64,000 nt of DNA from an uncultured Collinsella sp. (GTDB taxonomy: Bacteria > Actinomycetota > Coriobacteriia > Coriobacteriales > Coriobacteriaceae), in contig CAUBIC010000002.1 in NCBI GenBank assembly GCA_958435945.1, positions 62,001 through 126,000 of the forward strand, read 5' to 3'. Position numbers and translations under genes: made by a program. The notes beneath the pieces were generated by a model that searched no databases, had not been told where the DNA came from, and saw nothing but the letters and a program-made list of their open reading frames with translations. Positions within the stretch are counted from its first letter, which is position 1. Each line of letters opens with the position of its first letter. Shown here in pieces: positions 33,078 to 41,839 of the stretch.

Positions 33078-33575
33078 CTAGCGCTCACGCGCGACGATAA
33101 GCTGGTCCATCTCCTCGACATGCTCGCCAACGGAACCCTTGATGCTCGAGAACTCAACGGAGTTACACACCAAGATGGGAACCGTCACATCGTAGCCCTC
33201 GGCAGCAATTGCCTCGCGATCGAACTCGATGAGTACATCGCCCTTATGGACGACATCACCCACCTGTGCATGCACGCTAAAATGCTTGCCCTCAAGCTGG
33301 ACAGTGTCCAAACCAACATGGATGAGCACGTCTAGACCATCGACCGTGTTGAGCGCAACGGCGTGACCCGTGGGAAAAATGGCCTCGACCTTGGCGTCTG
33401 CCGGCGCAATCACACGCGTGCCGATAGGCTGAATCGCCACGCCCTGACCCAAAAGGCCGGTGGCAAACGTCTGGTCTTTGACCTCGGACAACGGAATGAC
33501 GTCGCCCGAGATGGGAGCATCCAGCGTAAGGACTCGACCACGCATACCAAAAGACCTCAGGACTTTAGTGAACAT
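33078..33575 (-). CDS. PTS glucose-type EIIA protein
   Basis: A 165-aa protein from the ATG at 33575, which follows GAGGGGGAGC. It is a complete EIIA-Glc domain: APISGDVIPLSEVKDQTFATG, GQGVAIQP, VIAPADAKVEAIFPTGHAVAL and the phospho-acceptor segment GLDVLIHVGLDTVQLEG (His86, with His71 as the second conserved His). It accepts phosphate from HPr and passes it to EIIB domains. As a free EIIA it could serve the EIIBC at 14764-16233, which has no EIIA of its own. Confidence 0.92.
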   Translation of the reverse strand: MFTKVLRSFGMRGRVLTLDAPISGDVIPLSEVKDQTFATGLLGQGVAIQPIGTRVIAPADAKVEAIFPTGHAVALNTVDGLDVLIHVGLDTVQLEGKHFSVHAQVGDVVHKGDVLIEFDREAIAAEGYDVTVPILVCNSVEFSSIKGSVGEHVEEMDQLIVARER

Positions 33576-33646
33576 GCTCCCCCTCGGACATACCAATCAA
33601 TCAAAATAGCTTTAACAGTTTACCACTTGGCACCCGTTTTTGACCA

Positions 33647-34984
33647 TTAGGGAAGTTCGCGCTTGACAACCTCGACGATGTCGTCAACCACACGCTGGGT
33701 CAACTCGTGCGTCTCGGCCTCGGCCATCACACGGACCAGCGGCTCGGTGCCACTCGGACGTACCAGAATGCGGCCGCGACCGTTGAGCTCCTTCTCGGCG
33801 GCAGCGACAGCGTCCCAAATGGGCTGACAATCGTCCAGGCCGGCCTTATTGTCGGAATGTACGTTGACAAGTACCTGCGGGTACTTCTTCATGATGCCGG
33901 CAAGGTCGGTGAGGGTGCGGCCGGTGCGCTTGAGCACGGCCAGAAGCTGCAGGGCCGTCACCAAGCCGTCGCCGGTGGTGTTGTGCTCCAGGAAGATGAT
34001 GTGGCCGGACTGCTCGCCGCCGATGACGGCACCGTCCTCGAGCATACGCTCAAGAACATAGCGGTCGCCCACGGCGGTCTGGACCATCTCGAAGCCCTGC
34101 TCCTTCATGGCGATGGAGAAGCCTAGGTTGCACATAACGGTCGAGACGATCTCGGAGTTGGCGAGCTTGCCGCGAGCGGCCAAGTCGGAACCGCAGATGG
34201 CCAGGATGTAGTCGCCATCGATCTCGTTGCCCTCGCTGTCCACGAACAGCACGCGATCGGCGTCGCCATCGTGGGCCAGGCCGATGTCGGCGTGGGTACG
34301 CAGTACGAGCTCACGCAGGGGCTCAAGATGAGTGGAGCCGCACTCGACGTTAATGTCGGTGCCGCAGTAGTCGGTGTTGATGGCATGGACCGTGGCGCCC
34401 AGGCGCTGCAGTGCGGCGGGCGTGGTCTGGCAAGAAGCGCCGTGGCCGCAGTCGACGGCAACAACCAAGCCGTCGAGCTTAAGGCCGTCGAGCGTGTTGA
34501 TGGCATGATCGACATATGCCTTGCGGGCGTCCTTCATCTTGATGATGTGACCCACACCGGCGCCGGTCGGCAGCGTGTCGGCAGCCATGGCCTCCTCGGA
34601 CATGACCCAGGCGCTGATCTCTTCCTCGACAGCATCGGGAAGCTTCATGCCCTTGCGGCTAAAGAACTTGATGCCGTTGAACTCCGGCGGATTGTGCGAA
34701 GCAGAGATGACGATGCCGCCGTCGAGCTCGTTTTGGACGGTGAGCAGCGCCACGGCCGGCGTAGGGATAACGCCGCAGCAGTGCGGTCGGCCGCCCTCGG
34801 CCATAATGCCGGCGGTCAGAGCACTCTCGAGCATGGTGCCCGAAAGACGCGTGTCACGGCCGATGCAAATGTCCGGACCAAGGAACTTGGTCGCCGCACG
34901 GCCAAGACGAAACGCGAGGTCGCACGAGAGGTCGGCGTTGGCGACGCCGCGGACGCCATCGGTACCGAAGATGTTCTGGGGCAT
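33647..34984 (-). CDS. glmM: Phosphoglucosamine mutase
   Basis: A 445-aa enzyme from the ATG at 34984 (AAGGAG site). The start NIFGTDGVRGVAN, catalytic phosphoserine loop ISASHNPPEFNG (Ser96), metal loop DGDADRVLFVD, and the phosphate-binding RPSGTEPLVRVM near the C-terminus are all present. It converts glucosamine-6-P to glucosamine-1-P for UDP-GlcNAc and peptidoglycan. It lies downstream of rplM-rpsI on the same strand, separated by a terminator, an arrangement common in Gram-positive bacteria. Confidence 0.96.
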   Translation of the reverse strand: MPQNIFGTDGVRGVANADLSCDLAFRLGRAATKFLGPDICIGRDTRLSGTMLESALTAGIMAEGGRPHCCGVIPTPAVALLTVQNELDGGIVISASHNPPEFNGIKFFSRKGMKLPDAVEEEISAWVMSEEAMAADTLPTGAGVGHIIKMKDARKAYVDHAINTLDGLKLDGLVVAVDCGHGASCQTTPAALQRLGATVHAINTDYCGTDINVECGSTHLEPLRELVLRTHADIGLAHDGDADRVLFVDSEGNEIDGDYILAICGSDLAARGKLANSEIVSTVMCNLGFSIAMKEQGFEMVQTAVGDRYVLERMLEDGAVIGGEQSGHIIFLEHNTTGDGLVTALQLLAVLKRTGRTLTDLAGIMKKYPQVLVNVHSDNKAGLDDCQPIWDAVAAAEKELNGRGRILVRPSGTEPLVRVMAEAETHELTQRVVDDIVEVVKRELP

Positions 34985-35033
34985 AGGATCGCTCCTTCCC
35001 AAGTGGGCAAAACGCAGTCGCCCACCCTAGTCG

Positions 35034-35077
35034 AAAAAGAAAAGCGGGACCCGCCGAGCAATCGGCAGGCCCCGCTT
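35034..35077 (-). terminator. Terminator of the rplM-rpsI operon
   Basis: AAGCGGGACC...GGCCCCGCTT stem with a T-rich flank on the - strand, 30 nt past the rpsI stop. Confidence 0.85.
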
Positions 35078-35107
35078 GTACATTGTATCTCGTAAGGAGA
35101 TAAAACC

Positions 35108-35503
<396 letters not shown>

Positions 35504-35505
35504 CT

Positions 35506-35949
35506 TTAAGCCTCCAGCTCAATCTTCGTGGGGTTCTGGGCAGCGTGCGGATGCTCGGCACCAGCGTAGACCTTAAGCTTGGTCATCTGGGCACGGCCGA
35601 GGGTGGTCTTGGGCAGCATGCCGCGAACGGCGCGCTCGATGACCTTCTCCGGGTGCTTCTCCATAGCCTGGCGGAAGCTCTCAGCCTTGAGGCCGCCGTT
35701 GTAGCCGCTGTGGCGATAATAGGTCTTCGTGTCGGCCTTGTTACCGGTAAGCTGGACCTTATCGGCGTTGATGACGACAACGAAGTCGCCGCAGTCGCTG
35801 TTGGGCGTGAACTGGGGCTTGTTCTTACCGCGCAGGATCATTGCGATCTGGGTGGCAAGACGGCCCAGGACAGCACCATCGGCGTCGACGAGAACCCAGT
35901 TGCGCTGGACCTCGCCCTGCTTGGCGTAGTGAGTCGATTTCGAAATCAC
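35506..35949 (-). CDS. rplM: 50S ribosomal protein L13
   Basis: A 147-aa protein: NWVLVDADGAVLGRLATQIA, GDFVVVINADKVQLTGNK, YYRHSGYNGGLK, RAVRGMLPKTTLGRAQM and VYAGAEHPHAAQNP. It is the first gene of the L13-S9 operon. The gap between its start and the patatin gene (35950-36143) contains no other gene. Confidence 0.98.
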   Translation of the reverse strand: MISKSTHYAKQGEVQRNWVLVDADGAVLGRLATQIAMILRGKNKPQFTPNSDCGDFVVVINADKVQLTGNKADTKTYYRHSGYNGGLKAESFRQAMEKHPEKVIERAVRGMLPKTTLGRAQMTKLKVYAGAEHPHAAQNPTKIELEA

Positions 35950-36143
35950 TTAGACTCCTCCATGTACAGTACGTGTTGTTACAGAGATTCACGGGGCTCT
36001 GCAAGTAACCCGTCCATATTACCCCGCTCGCCGTACGAGTCAACAGGTATTTTGGCTCCGACCAGAGTTTCTGCACATGTCATCCACGAGCCGTGATTTT
36101 TCCAGCTCTTTAGCTGTTGTCATTTTTTGAGGGTTCGCCGTCG

Positions 36144-37022
36144 TTAGCGCTCAACGAACTCTTGGATTTCCGCGAGCAGGCGCTTTGCCTCTTGGCGGCC
36201 CTGGATATACAAGTCAAGCAGCTTGGCCGGATCGTGTTCGACATGGCCGACCTCGACCGGCTTTTGTGGAGCCACAATCAGGGCACGGCCCTCGCGTTCG
36301 TACTTCCAAAGGTGCATGCGCTGGACGTTATAGCGGTCGTGGCGCGTCTCGATGGCCTCGAGCAGATAGGGATAGTCGCCATAGCGCGCACGCGCGGCCG
36401 GCATAAACTCGTAGGGCGCCTTTTCGTACGAGCGGTCCTGCGTAAGCACGACGACCGCGCGATCGTATCCGGCCTCTTCCAGCACGTGCTCGACAGGCAC
36501 CGAATCTGCCACACCGCCGTCGACGTACTTGTGGCCATCAATCTCGACCGGCGGCGTCACCAGCGGCAACGAGGTCGAGGCACGCACGCAATCGATATCG
36601 AGCATGGCGTTTTTGACGGGCAGGTAGGCAGCGGTGCCAAATAACATGTCCGTCGCGACAACATACATTTCGATGGGGCTCGCGTCGAAGGTCTCGTTAT
36701 CGAAGGGGTCTAGGCGATCCTGCACGTCGTTGAAAATAAAGTCGTAGCCGACGATGGAGCCTGTGGACGCAAACGATGCGGCACCCATGTAGCGGCTGTC
36801 GTTGCAGAAAGCCAGGTTGATGCGGTTGGCACGGCCGATCTGGTGCGACTTGTAGTTCACGCCGTTGAGGGCACCGGCCGATACGCCATATACCGCCGGA
36901 ATCTCGACGCCGGCCTCCATGAGAACGTCGAGCACGCCTGCGGTAAATTGCCCGCGGAAGCTGCCACCCTCCAAAACGAGCGCGACCTTGCCAGCATTTT
37001 TCGCCTTATCTTCTGCAGTCAT
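36144..37022 (-). CDS. Patatin-like phospholipase/acyl hydrolase
   Basis: A 292-aa cytosolic protein with the patatin fold: oxyanion-hole VLEGGSFRGQFTAGVLDVL, nucleophile elbow GVSAG (Ser48) and catalytic Asp in YVDGGVADS (Asp168). The C-terminal ~100 residues match the RpoH-linked patatin subgroup (HDRYNVQRMHLWKYEREGRALIVAPQ). It would hydrolyse acyl esters; the natural lipid is unknown. The gene is monocistronic with AGGAGGTC before the start. Confidence 0.9.
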   Translation of the reverse strand: MTAEDKAKNAGKVALVLEGGSFRGQFTAGVLDVLMEAGVEIPAVYGVSAGALNGVNYKSHQIGRANRINLAFCNDSRYMGAASFASTGSIVGYDFIFNDVQDRLDPFDNETFDASPIEMYVVATDMLFGTAAYLPVKNAMLDIDCVRASTSLPLVTPPVEIDGHKYVDGGVADSVPVEHVLEEAGYDRAVVVLTQDRSYEKAPYEFMPAARARYGDYPYLLEAIETRHDRYNVQRMHLWKYEREGRALIVAPQKPVEVGHVEHDPAKLLDLYIQGRQEAKRLLAEIQEFVER

Positions 37023-37116
37023 GGTGACCTCCTGCCGTTGCGTTTTGGCTTTCTTCTACCCAGTTTTACGGAGGAGAGCGCGCTAGATTTTGGAGTTGAG
37101 AGGGCGGGACGGTCGG

Positions 37117-37330
37117 CGGGAAAGCGCGTCCCGGTCTCAGAGCATATTCCAGGTCGCAGTTTCCGCTGAGCCCGCCATCCGGAAAATGAATCCCATTCCG
37201 AGCGTAAATTCCGGGATGTGGTTTCCGCTTGAGGCATCATCCGGAAACTATATCCCAGTCTGAGCGCGGATTCCGGGACGCGCCTTCCGCCTGGGCTGCC
37301 ATTAGGAATGCGTGTCCCAGCCTGCGTTGC
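37117..37330. repeat. Tandem array with exact 62-bp period
   Basis: Units begin at 37117, 37179, 37241 and (partial) 37303. Each runs CGGGAAA/CCGGAAA, a TCCCAG(T/C)CTGAGCG-like stretch, ATTCCGGGA(C/T)G, then TTCCGCCTGAG-like. Units differ at many positions but keep the spacing. Confidence 0.8.
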
Positions 37331-37350
37331 CAAAGCGTTTTCTTTACGCC

Positions 37351-37381
37351 CGCACCCTGCATAGAGTTCGATTCTCCGCGG
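37351..37381 (+). repeat. T-arm-like segment, copy 1
   Basis: CGCACCCTGC followed by ATAGAGTTCGATTCTCCGCG. Nearly identical to 37561-37591 and sharing AGTTCGATTCTCCGCG with the tmRNA T arm, but in the opposite orientation. Confidence 0.6.
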
Positions 37382-37560
37382 TTTGGGGCTTGCGTTGAAG
37401 CGCTGCATGGGCAGCCGGAGCTTAATCGACATCGCATCCGTTTTGAGTCGAAAGTTTGCGCGGAGAATCCGCGTATTTGCTTCGCAAATACGCACCGGCT
37501 TCGGCCGCCTGCCGGCGTCCTCGCCCGCTCGCTACAAACGCTCCGCGTTTGCTTAACGCT

Positions 37561-37591
37561 CGCGCCCTGCACAGAGTTCGATTCTCCGCGG
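37561..37591 (+). repeat. T-arm-like segment, copy 2
   Basis: CGCGCCCTGC followed by ACAGAGTTCGATTCTCCGCG. See copy 1; two mismatches between the copies. Confidence 0.6.
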
Positions 37592-37604
37592 TATCTATAG
37601 GTAA

Positions 37605-37638
37605 TAAAAAAGCAGGTAGAGACACTTCTCTACCTGCT
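37605..37638 (-). terminator. tmRNA terminator
   Basis: AGCAGGTAGAG / CTCTACCTGCT stem, with six Ts on the - strand, 10 nt past the tmRNA CCA end. Confidence 0.9.
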
Positions 37639-37647
37639 CGTAACTAT

Positions 37648-38011
37648 TGGTGGAGGCGCGGAGAATCGAACTCCGGTCCACGAAAGCCCCCTGATTGGCA
37701 TCTCCAAGCTCAGTCGCTGGTTTTATCTCGGACGCTTTGCGCGCAGCGACACGCTCGCGGCGTCCTAACCGGTTCGGTCTTAGCCTGCGTCATACCGATT
37801 ACGTGCGCAGGAGCATTCCCCTAAAATGACGTCGCGCCGGTGTCGGGGAAATCACCGGGTTGACGCGCCGCTATAAATTAAGCAGCGAGAGCCATAGGCT
37901 CAAAAGAAGAGTTGTTGTCAATTCAATTTGACGGTACCCCTGTTTAACGAGGCGAGGAGACCTCGGCTTGCTTCCTCTCTCAGAGCTATCGTGTCGAAAC
38001 CAGTCGCCCCC
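37648..38011 (-). ncRNA. ssrA: Transfer-messenger RNA (tmRNA)
   Basis: 364 nt on the - strand. The 5' end GGGGGCGACTGGTTTCGACA pairs with the 3' acceptor CGCCTCC before ACCA. The T arm is CGGAGTTCGATTCTCCG. The tag reading frame gives DNNSSFEPMALAA then a TAA stop, so the tag added to stalled proteins is probably (A)DNNSSFEPMALAA, ending in the usual hydrophobic LAA degron. CCA is encoded. It rescues stalled ribosomes with SmpB, which is not in this window. Confidence 0.96.
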
Positions 38012-38043
38012 GAATGTCGGGAAAGTCTGGATGGCATTGGGCA

Positions 38044-38072
38044 CGAGTACCCAACACCCGTCGACTTTTCAA
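38044..38072 (-). promoter_or_regulatory. Candidate tmRNA promoter
   Basis: TTGAAA (-35) and TACTCG (-10) on the - strand with a 17-bp spacer, about 35 nt upstream of the mature 5' end. The -10 match is weak. Confidence 0.4.
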
Positions 38073-38248
38073 GGAACATACGGGGCGAGCCCCGCTTGTG
38101 GAGTGTTATCTTACCACGTTCTGAAAGCGGACAGCTGTTCTATGCACGAGCTGTGAAGACCCCAATGTGCGCTGCACTTCGCACTTTTGCTACCGATCGC
38201 GTCACGTATATTTTCGCCAAGCACAATTGACCCTTCGAAAGGACCGTT

Positions 38249-38683
38249 ATGGATACCAAGCAGCAACTCGTCAATGCCCTCGCAGGCCTGGGCTCAACCA
38301 TTACCGAAGCTATGGATGTCATCGAGGGCTTTGTCCCCTGCGGACATCCCGCCCTCACGGTATCGAACGCGCTCGTCGCGCTGGACGCTGACGATGATGC
38401 TGCTCTCGCCCAGCAGCTCGAGACCGTTGAGGGTTTTATCGACCATGTGAGTGAGAACCGCGGCGTGTCCGCCTACCACGACATCGAGGTCGAGCTCGTG
38501 GGCCCCAAGGCCGATCTGCTCGCAGCAATCCGCGAGGTAGGCGCCCTTATGCAGACCGCAGGCGTCAAGAACACCCAGGTCAACGAGTGGGTCTACCGCA
38601 GCCTGGCAGCACTCGACAGCTCCGACGAAAAGGCAGCCGAGCAGCTCGCAGAAAGTCCCGCCATTAAGGCCGAGCTTTTGTAA
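38249..38683 (+). CDS. Small acidic helical protein, unknown function
   Basis: A 144-aa acidic protein with ribosome binding site GAAAGGA. It is mostly helical with no membrane segment or signal peptide. Two cysteine-free halves contain similar patterns (ITEAMDVIEGFV, LETVEGFIDHV), hinting at a helical bundle. No family is recognised. It stands alone between tmRNA and a toxin-antitoxin pair transcribed towards it. The 5' flank 38073-38248 has no gene. Confidence 0.65.
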   Translation: MDTKQQLVNALAGLGSTITEAMDVIEGFVPCGHPALTVSNALVALDADDDAALAQQLETVEGFIDHVSENRGVSAYHDIEVELVGPKADLLAAIREVGALMQTAGVKNTQVNEWVYRSLAALDSSDEKAAEQLAESPAIKAELL

Positions 38684-38741
38684 ATAGAAGACGCGGGCCC
38701 CTTGGCGCATCGTCGTCCATGAGGCCCGCAAACAGTTCGCG

Positions 38742-39257
38742 TCAACCGATAGCTGCGCCGCCGCGTTCGGCCAAAGCAAGAATCGGCATCATTTGACGAG
38801 GTGTCTTTGCTGCAAGATCGGCATGTTCGAGCAGTTTGCGATCGTTGGTCACCAAGTAATCGACCTGCGCGCGCTTGCACGCGGCGAGTACCAAGTTGTC
38901 CTCGTAATCGCGATGGAGCGACAGATATTTGTCGGCTAGCCACAGATCGGATGCATCAGCGCCCACGGCCATAGCGTTTTCGGTCATATTCCGAACAAAC
39001 GCCAGCGCCGCATCGCCAATCGCGCGGGCAGAAGCCTCGTCGAGCGCTCCCCCGCTGGCAAGAACGCTACGCTTTAGCTCGTGTTGGACAACGTACAGTA
39101 CGTCCTTAGCGATATGCACCGGGAAGAACAGCAACGCCCCCGTCTCCGTCGCCTGCCCAATAAACGCACGCGCGGCAAGCGACTCGGCATGGTCAACGCA
39201 AAACGAATCAACCCACACATTCGCATCCACCATGATTTTAAGAGGGGCTCCGCTCAC
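38742..39257 (-). CDS. PIN-domain toxin (VapC-like ribonuclease)
   Basis: A 171-aa protein starting at a GTG that overlaps the antitoxin stop (GTGA at 39257-39254). PIN features: MVDANVWVDSF with the first acidic residue, a middle acidic residue in the helical region, RDYEDNLVLAACKRA, and the C-terminal strand YLVTNDRKLLE. Such proteins are Mg-dependent ribonucleases that cut tRNA, rRNA or mRNA when freed from their antitoxin. Coupling to a RelB/DinJ-type gene and twin operator boxes upstream support a toxin-antitoxin module. Confidence 0.82.
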   Translation of the reverse strand: MSGAPLKIMVDANVWVDSFCVDHAESLAARAFIGQATETGALLFFPVHIAKDVLYVVQHELKRSVLASGGALDEASARAIGDAALAFVRNMTENAMAVGADASDLWLADKYLSLHRDYEDNLVLAACKRAQVDYLVTNDRKLLEHADLAAKTPRQMMPILALAERGGAAIG

Positions 39258-39607
39258 AGGATCATCCCCTTTTGGCGATAGCGCTCGTCCATGGTTTCGG
39301 AATAGATTGTGTCCCAATCGCGGTAATCGGATGTAGACGATGTATCGATACCCAGGTCCGCGTAAAGCTGATCCGCCGCCGCCCATGATACGGCAAACGG
39401 CGAGGTGGCACCAGCACTAGGCAGTTGGTCGTCAACGGCCGACAACACCTCTTCGCACGAACCGCCGCCCTGTGCAACCTTCGCTATGACCTTTTTGATA
39501 AGCTCGGGCAGCGAGGCACCCGAAAGCCGCAACGCTTCCTCCGCATGGTCCTTGACCTGACGATCAACGCGAACGTTCACTTGCGCCATGCCGCTAACAG
39601 CATCCAT
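39254..39607 (-). CDS. RelB/DinJ-family antitoxin
   Basis: A 117-aa protein from the ATG at 39607 (AGGTGAGG site). The N-terminal MAQVNVRVDRQVKDHAEEALRLSG is a ribbon-helix-helix DNA-binding segment as in DinJ/RelB; the C-terminal half is acidic and would wrap the toxin. It is translationally coupled to the PIN toxin. Pairing a DinJ-like antitoxin with a PIN toxin rather than a RelE-like one is less usual. Confidence 0.8.
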   Translation of the reverse strand: MDAVSGMAQVNVRVDRQVKDHAEEALRLSGASLPELIKKVIAKVAQGGGSCEEVLSAVDDQLPSAGATSPFAVSWAAADQLYADLGIDTSSTSDYRDWDTIYSETMDERYRQKGMIL

Positions 39608-39637
39608 CTCAACCTCACCTTCGATTCATGCTATCTT

Positions 39638-39667
39638 TGCTAGCATCACTATATATTGCTGCTAGCA
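39638..39667. promoter_or_regulatory. Twin operator boxes of the toxin-antitoxin module
   Basis: Two perfect palindromes TGCTAGCA at 39638-39645 and 39660-39667, 22 bp centre to centre (two helical turns), 31 bp upstream of the antitoxin start. Suited to cooperative binding by a ribbon-helix-helix dimer pair. Confidence 0.7.
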
Positions 39668-39745
39668 CATGGTCAAACGCAAAAGGCCTGCATTCTGGCG
39701 GATGCAACACCGTCCGAATGCAGGCCATAAACTCAAGCAAAAACG

Positions 39746-41821
39746 CTAGCGCAGATATGCCTTCGCGTTGCTCAGGCTGTAGGCGATCGTTGAGCCGTTG
39801 TGCAGCAGTGACGACGTCTGCGGAGTGATCATGCCGGTAATACCCAATGCCAACAGCGCCGAGTTGGTGAGCATCACCTTGGAATACGAGCTCGTCAGAC
39901 GGTCGATAAGCCCCTGACTCATGCGGCGCAGGCGCACGATTGCGGCCAGATCCGTATCGGTCAGGATGATATCGGCGACCTCCTTGGCGATGTCGCTTCC
40001 GCCACCCATCGCCAGACCCACGTCGGCCAAACCGAGCGCCGGCGAATCGTTGACGCCGTCGCCCACCATGGCAACGTGGCGCCCCTCGCCCTTAATGCGC
40101 TCAACATACGCGTACTTGTCCTCGGGCAGCAGCTCGGCCTTAAACTCATCGACACCTGCCTCTCGCGCAATGCGCTCGGCCGTGCGCTCGGAGTCGCCCG
40201 TAAGCATTACGACATGCTTGACGCCCAGCGCATGCAGGTCGGCGATGGCCTCACGCACACCAGGTTTGAGCGGATCCTCGATACCGAGCACGCCCACAAC
40301 CGTGCCGTCGACCGCCAGATACAGCGGCGACAGGCCCTGCATCTGGGACTCAATTTGCTCCTTAATGTCGGGTTCAAGCTGTGCGCCCTCGTCCTCAAAC
40401 ACGAAGTGCGCGGAACCGATGATGGCGCGACGCCCTTCGATGGACGAAGCGATGCCGTGTGCCACGATGTACTCGACGGCGGCATGGCGCTCGCGATGCT
40501 CGAGCTCGCGCTCGCGTGCCGCATTGACCACGGCGCGCGCCACCGGATGCGGAAAATGCTCCTCCAAGCAAGCGGAAAGGCGCAGGACCTCGTCCTCGCT
40601 CCAGCCATCGGTCGTCAGTACGCAAGCCAGGCGCGGCTGCGCCTCGGTCAGCGTGCCGGTCTTATCAAACACAATGGTGTCGGCCTTGGCAAACGACTCA
40701 AAGTACTTTGCGCCCTTGACCATGACGCCCATCTTGGCGGCATCGCTCATGGCAGTCATGACGGCGACGGAACCCGTGAGCTTGAGTGCGCACGAGTAGT
40801 CGACCATCAGTGCCGCTGAGGTCTTGATGAGGCTGCGGGTGGTAAGCGCAACCAGGCCCGCGAGCAGGAAGTTCCACGGGACGATCTTGTTGGCGAGGTC
40901 TTCCATGTGCGACTGGCCCTCGGACTTGAGCGAGTCGGCCGCCTGCACGAGCGAGACGATCGAGCGCAGCTTGGTCTGAGCCGTGTTGGCGCGCACGCGC
41001 ACCAAGATGCTGCCGTCTTCCACGACAGTGCCGGCGAACACGTCGTCGCCCACGCTGCGCTCGACGGCCAGCGGTTCGCCGGTCAGGGTCGCCTGGTTGA
41101 CCATGGCGCTCCCCTGCTCGACCACGCCGTCGATGCAGATAGACATGCCGGTGCGCACGGCGACCAAGTCGCCGGGCTCAAGCTCGGTGGCGGCAACGCT
41201 CACCTCGGTGTCGCCGACGACCTTTTGCGCCTTGTCGGGCACATCGAGCAGCGAGTTGATGAGCTCGTTTTCGCTCATGGCGCGGGTGTAGTCCTCGAGC
41301 AGCTCGCCCACGTTGAGCAGGAACATCGTCTGGCCCGCGGTATCGACATCACGTTTGACAAACGAGATACCAATGGCCGAAGCGTCGAGCACAGGAACGG
41401 TCAGGCGCGGCTGCGAGAGCTCATGAAGGGCGGCGCGCAAAAATGCCATGTAACCGGCCACGACAAAGATGGCACGCAGCGGCGTAGGCAGGAACCAGCG
41501 GCGCGCGTAGTGGGCGCCGATAAGTGTGGCAAGATCCATGACGAGTTTGTGCTTGCGCGGCTCGAGTTGCATCACGTAACCCGTCTTTGCGTCGGCAATG
41601 GCCTGGGCATCGAGCGCACCCAAGGCGTCGAGCACGCCAGCACGACACTGCTCATCAAATTCGAGCGCCATCTGGCCAATACGGCCATAAACGCGTACCT
41701 TGTGCACGCCGTCGATATCGCCGCTGAGCTTAAGAAGTGCATCGAGATCGCTCTCTGGCACAGGACCCGCCAATTGAAGACGGGTCCTGCCGGGGATCTC
41801 GCTAATAATCGAGAATCTCAT
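39746..41821 (-). CDS. Heavy-metal P-type ATPase (P1B-like) with SC in place of CPx
   Basis: A 691-aa ATPase with a degenerate N-terminal HMA-like domain lacking CxxC (residues 1-~70). The A-domain has TLTGEP, the phosphorylation site is FDKTGTLT (Asp386), the N-domain has HFPHPVARA, and the hinge has MVGDGVNDSPAL. In the metal-binding transmembrane helix the usual CPC/CPx is replaced by DYSCALKL (Cys344), a pattern of an atypical P1B subgroup, so the metal is not predictable; Mn, Fe or Zn efflux are options. A small DUF6110-like membrane protein is encoded 18 nt upstream in the same direction, a recurrent pairing. Confidence 0.88.
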   Translation of the reverse strand: MRFSIISEIPGRTRLQLAGPVPESDLDALLKLSGDIDGVHKVRVYGRIGQMALEFDEQCRAGVLDALGALDAQAIADAKTGYVMQLEPRKHKLVMDLATLIGAHYARRWFLPTPLRAIFVVAGYMAFLRAALHELSQPRLTVPVLDASAIGISFVKRDVDTAGQTMFLLNVGELLEDYTRAMSENELINSLLDVPDKAQKVVGDTEVSVAATELEPGDLVAVRTGMSICIDGVVEQGSAMVNQATLTGEPLAVERSVGDDVFAGTVVEDGSILVRVRANTAQTKLRSIVSLVQAADSLKSEGQSHMEDLANKIVPWNFLLAGLVALTTRSLIKTSAALMVDYSCALKLTGSVAVMTAMSDAAKMGVMVKGAKYFESFAKADTIVFDKTGTLTEAQPRLACVLTTDGWSEDEVLRLSACLEEHFPHPVARAVVNAARERELEHRERHAAVEYIVAHGIASSIEGRRAIIGSAHFVFEDEGAQLEPDIKEQIESQMQGLSPLYLAVDGTVVGVLGIEDPLKPGVREAIADLHALGVKHVVMLTGDSERTAERIAREAGVDEFKAELLPEDKYAYVERIKGEGRHVAMVGDGVNDSPALGLADVGLAMGGGSDIAKEVADIILTDTDLAAIVRLRRMSQGLIDRLTSSYSKVMLTNSALLALGITGMITPQTSSLLHNGSTIAYSLSNAKAYLR

Positions 41822-41839
41822 AGTTTGTGCCTGGAAGCG

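Larger units (their letters stand above)
37023..37647. other. Repeat-rich intergenic region before tmRNA
   Basis: 625 nt with no credible gene. It contains a 62-bp tandem array (37117-37330), two T-arm-like segments and the tmRNA terminator. Confidence 0.6.

Noticed and set aside
37117..37330. CRISPR-like array
   Set aside because: Units are diverged tandem copies with no constant repeat and unique spacers, and no cas genes are present.
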